64,000 nucleotides of DNA from Deinococcus sp. AJ005 (GTDB taxonomy: Bacteria > Deinococcota > Deinococci > Deinococcales > Deinococcaceae). The stretch covers positions 267,001 through 331,000 of the forward strand of contig NZ_CP044990.1 in NCBI RefSeq assembly GCF_009017495.1, in the 5' to 3' direction. Shown piece by piece: positions 61,266 to 64,000 of the stretch. The notes under the pieces are model-generated. The model saw nothing but the letters and a program-made list of their open reading frames with translations, was not told the origin of the DNA and ran no database searches. Positions within the stretch are counted from its first letter, which is position 1. Each line of letters opens with the position of its first letter. A program made the position numbers and the translations under genes.

Positions 61266-63317
61266 TTATTTCCGTGCCACGGGGGCAAAAGGAGCGTAAC
61301 GGGTGCCGGTTTCCTGATAGAAGCCGGTGGGATTGAGGTACTCGACCCAGACCAGTCGGATGGGCTGCATGATGTGGCCCAGGATGGTCAGGACGAACAG
61401 GAAGCTGTGAACGAGGATGCCCAGCAGGATGCCCAGCAGCGGCCCGATGATCGGCAGCACTTTGCCCAGGCTCCAGCCCACGTCGGTGGCGAGGTTGGCG
61501 AGAATGGCCGCCGCCACACCCACCGCGAACAGACGGGTGAAGGAAATAATGTTACCGCCGTTGGACAGCACCTCGATCAGCATCAGCGGGGTCTTGCTGG
61601 CGATCAGTCCGATCACGAAGATCACGAAGCCCACCAGCATCAGCAGCACCAGCGGGTTGCCAAAGTTGCTCAGCGCCCCGAAGTCTTGCCCGGCGCGGCT
61701 GACATAGGCCACCATGATCAGGCCGACCAGACCGCCCAGCATGCCCACCGCTTCCCAGAAGTGGTGCATGTGCTTGTGCTTCCAGGTCAGTTGCGCCTTC
61801 AAGGCCCAGGACCACAGCACGAAGATCACGCCCACCGCGATGCAGATCAGCATGATGGTGTTGGAGAAGTCCGACAGCACGCGCGGGAACAGGATCGGGA
61901 ACAGGCCCTTGTTGTGGCCTTCCTCGACAATCGTGTTCAGCGTGCTGGGGCTGAGGTTGACGCCCCACAGGCTCTTGATCAGACCAGGGTTGTAGAAGAA
62001 GACGTGCAGTTTCTCGAAGACGTTGCCGAAGAACTCGCCGGTCAACACGCCCCACAGGATGCTCCACAGGCCCATCGTACGGAGAACGACGCCCACCCGT
62101 TTGAGGGTGGCCGGATCGAGGGTGATGCCCAGCAGGCCCACGGGCAGGCTGACGCCGCGTGCGGCCCGCGCCAGTCCCCACAGCGCCACGGCCAAGTACA
62201 GCAGCCCGAACCCGATGTCCGCAACGATGAAGCCGAAGAACAGCGGGAAGAACCACGCCACCACCCACGAGGGGTCAAAGGTGCCGTACTTGGGCGGATC
62301 GCTGATGTTCAGCATGAATTCGAAGTTCTCGGTGTAGCTGCCATTCTTGAGCTGCACTGGGATGGCCCCGGAATCGCCGTGTTCATCGACGGGATGCAGT
62401 TCCATCATGGCGCTGGCCTTGTATGGCTCCAGCGCACCCTGAAGGGCGGGCACCCGGTCTGTGGGCACGAAGCCCTGCAACACGAAACCGTACTTGCCAC
62501 GGGCGGTCTGCGCGCGGGCGTCGTCGATGCCCACCCGGTCCGCCAGTGCGTCCCGGATGGGAAACAGCGTCGCCGCGTGCTGCGAGGCCAGCGCGCTCTT
62601 CTCGGCGCGCACCCGCTCCAGCTCCTGCGGGTTGCTCTTGAGAATGGCGCTGAAGGCCGTGGCGACCTCAGACAGTGGCAGGCGCTCGAAGCGGCCCGGC
62701 AACCTCAGTTCGCCCAGACGGGCCTTGCCCAGCGCGGCGCGGGCGCGGTCACGGTCTGCCCGCAGCACCGCCACCACGACAGCCGTACTCTGCTGCCCGG
62801 TGCGCTCTGCACCGATGGCGAAGCGGTCTCCCAGTTCACCCTTGAGGGCGTCCTGCGCGGCTGCCAGTTCCTCCGACTTTTCAACGGTCAGGGGAATCAG
62901 CGTGACGCGGGTGCTGCGGTCCAGCGTTCCCGCCGCACGCGACAGCGCCGTGACCGTATCGCCGTAGGTGCGGGCGGTGTCCAGCTCGGTCCGCAGTTCC
63001 GTCTCGCGCTCCATCAGGGCGGAGGCGGGTTTTGCGGCGGCTTCCACCAGCGCTGACCACTGACCTTCGTCGGGCAGGGCGGCGGCGCGGTCAGGCCGCA
63101 GAGCCTCCAGCTCGCCCAGCGTGCTTTCGCTGCGGGCCAGCAGGCGTTCGGCGTCGCGGCGCTGTTCGGCAGCCGCTCCTGCCAGGGGACCGCTCTGAAA
63201 GCCCTGCGCTTCCAGGGGAACGATGTGCAGCACGCCTGCCGTTTGAAGGGCCTGCATGATCGCGCGGCTGTCGCTCTGACGGCCCGCCACCACCACCTGC
63301 TGCATCGGGTTGATCAC
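61266..63317 (-). CDS. atpI: V-type ATP synthase subunit I
   Basis: This 683-residue protein is the stator subunit of V0 with a soluble N-terminal half (about 1-340, two alpha/beta lobes) and seven or eight membrane helices from about 350. The conserved stretch SFTRLFAVGVAAAILANLATDVGW lies near the ion pathway Arg. It overlaps the G/H gene by 4 nt. Confidence 0.96.
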   Translation of the reverse strand: MINPMQQVVVAGRQSDSRAIMQALQTAGVLHIVPLEAQGFQSGPLAGAAAEQRRDAERLLARSESTLGELEALRPDRAAALPDEGQWSALVEAAAKPASALMERETELRTELDTARTYGDTVTALSRAAGTLDRSTRVTLIPLTVEKSEELAAAQDALKGELGDRFAIGAERTGQQSTAVVVAVLRADRDRARAALGKARLGELRLPGRFERLPLSEVATAFSAILKSNPQELERVRAEKSALASQHAATLFPIRDALADRVGIDDARAQTARGKYGFVLQGFVPTDRVPALQGALEPYKASAMMELHPVDEHGDSGAIPVQLKNGSYTENFEFMLNISDPPKYGTFDPSWVVAWFFPLFFGFIVADIGFGLLYLAVALWGLARAARGVSLPVGLLGITLDPATLKRVGVVLRTMGLWSILWGVLTGEFFGNVFEKLHVFFYNPGLIKSLWGVNLSPSTLNTIVEEGHNKGLFPILFPRVLSDFSNTIMLICIAVGVIFVLWSWALKAQLTWKHKHMHHFWEAVGMLGGLVGLIMVAYVSRAGQDFGALSNFGNPLVLLMLVGFVIFVIGLIASKTPLMLIEVLSNGGNIISFTRLFAVGVAAAILANLATDVGWSLGKVLPIIGPLLGILLGILVHSFLFVLTILGHIMQPIRLVWVEYLNPTGFYQETGTRYAPFAPVARK

Positions 63318-63631
63318 GGCAGAACCGCCCGCATGATCGTTTCGACGGCGTGGCCCAGCTTGTCCTCGGCGAGGTCACGGGTGGCCTGCGCCTGGGTGCG
63401 GGCGTCCGCTCCCGCCGTTTCGCGAATCTGGCCAACTTCCGCCGACAGCTTCTGCTCATGCTCCGCAGACATCTGCCTGGCCTGTGCTTCGGCCTGTTGC
63501 ATGATCTGGGCGGCCTGCGCCTCGGCGGCGGCAATCACTTGCCTGGCCTCCTCACGCGCCGCTTCGATCTGCGCGTCCAGCGCGGCTTCCCGCTGCGCCA
63601 GTTCGTTCAAGACCTTACTTGAGACGTCCAA
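63314..63631 (-). CDS. V-type ATP synthase subunit G/H
   Basis: This protein of about 105 residues is a nearly continuous coiled coil (LAQREAALDAQIEAAREEARQVIAAAEAQAAQIMQQAEAQARQM) that pairs with subunit E to make the peripheral stalks. The start is TTG 63631 with GGAGG 9 nt upstream. It heads the operon. No sigma-A promoter is clear in the 360 nt upstream. Confidence 0.85.
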   Translation of the reverse strand: MDVSSKVLNELAQREAALDAQIEAAREEARQVIAAAEAQAAQIMQQAEAQARQMSAEHEQKLSAEVGQIRETAGADARTQAQATRDLAEDKLGHAVETIMRAVLP

Positions 63632-63664
63632 AACTCCACTCCTCCTTTTCCTGCATTCCGGCAA

Positions 63665-64000
63665 CCTCAGACTTCATCCGCTTCAAAAGCCCCATCCTTT
63701 GGGGGGATGAGGTCTTTTGGGGTGAACACCAAGAATTGCGGCGGCCCGACCCTTTTGTAATAGTTGCGTCAGACTCGCCCAGCATCGTAACACAGCCTCC
63801 ACATTGGCCTGTGGGGGCAAGCGTCCCTGTTGCCGGGATTGACCACTCTGTCAGCGGGCATTGACCACTGCGGAGATTACTGCGGACCACACATTGAAAC
63901 AGCCAGCCACCGGGGATGCGGTCGGGGCTGGCTGAACGTGGAGGTTCGGGAGTTAAGAGGTGCAGTCTCGCTTAAGGATTCAGTCGCCGCCCACGAACAC
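63665..64000. other. Non-coding gap upstream of the V-ATPase operon
   Basis: No gene is supported here. A CATCC/GGATG hairpin (around 63693-63709) lies in the operon leader. An inverted repeat AGCCAGCC (63901-63908) / GGCTGGCT (63926-63933) could end a gene from beyond the window edge. On the minus strand, codons from 64000 read VFVGGD then TGA (63980-63982), possibly the last residues of such a gene, but this is too short to call. Confidence 0.35.

Noticed and set aside
61374..63056. 560-residue plus-strand ORF
   Set aside because: Antisense to subunit I; Gln/His-rich as expected from reversed GC-rich coding sequence.
63615..63693. 26-codon frame (MGLLKRMKSEVAG) overlapping the start of the V-ATPase G/H gene
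   Set aside because: No ribosome site before its ATG; likely chance.

Overview
This window is a piece of a high-GC bacterial chromosome that reads as the genus Deinococcus. The pointers are a nine-gene V/A-type ATPase operon in the Deinococcus-Thermus order, a glutaminyl-tRNA synthetase with a C-terminal YqeY/GatB-tail extension, HspR-type HAIR operators at ftsH and (imperfectly) at groESL, and many genes with a TANNNT -10 hexamer 5-8 nt before the start codon and no Shine-Dalgarno, the leaderless pattern known in Deinococcus. I see no rRNA, tRNA, CRISPR array or prophage. One degraded IS630-like transposase remnant is present.

Layout. 1-8.2 kb: GH31 alpha-glucosidase, MBL hydrolase, YbjN-like protein, SRPBCC membrane protein, a small disordered protein, then an EamA exporter overlapping a one-chain ABC ATPase-permease. 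8.2-15.9 kb: SMI1/KNR4 protein, PaaZ, glyoxalase-like protein, a DUF937 protein with a membrane anchor and four Ig-like repeats, and a MerR-like regulator preceded by a 38-codon micro-ORF. 15.9-20.2 kb: second EamA protein, an acidic/RGG-repeat protein, and a DinB - methyltransferase - GNAT operon. 20.2-25.2 kb (minus): ECF sigma factor with a zinc-finger/beta-propeller anti-sigma protein, then DUF2254, MscS and DUF421 membrane proteins. 25.2-33.4 kb: GlnRS, GNAT, CaiB-type CoA-transferase, an M16 active/inactive pair, an M23 peptidase and a GNAT.

33.4-36.6 kb (minus) is the most unusual block: five genes joined by 4-nt overlaps encoding a GGDEF protein, a deaminase, a Nudix-methyltransferase fusion, a histidine phosphatase and a second Nudix protein. 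A 16-bp perfect palindrome lies over its probable promoter. Divergent from it is groES-groEL. 39-46 kb: membrane GGDEF sensor, HD phosphohydrolase, secreted protein, ROK glucokinase lacking the usual zinc cysteines, thioesterase, FtsB-like protein, thymidine phosphorylase. 46-49.7 kb: a MazEF-type toxin-antitoxin pair with an 18-bp operator, a WYL regulator, and three DinB genes with DUF3224 and DUF1905 proteins. 49.8-55 kb: ftsH, a TPR protein, the transposase remnant and an unrecognised secreted protein. 55-63.6 kb (minus): the V-ATPase operon in the order G/H-I-K-E-C-F-A-B-D.

The genes are mostly housekeeping, stress and small-molecule repair functions. Short intergenic palindromic repeats (2.6, 29.7 and 44.5 kb) separate transcription units. 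All functional calls are from reading motifs by eye; no database search was run.
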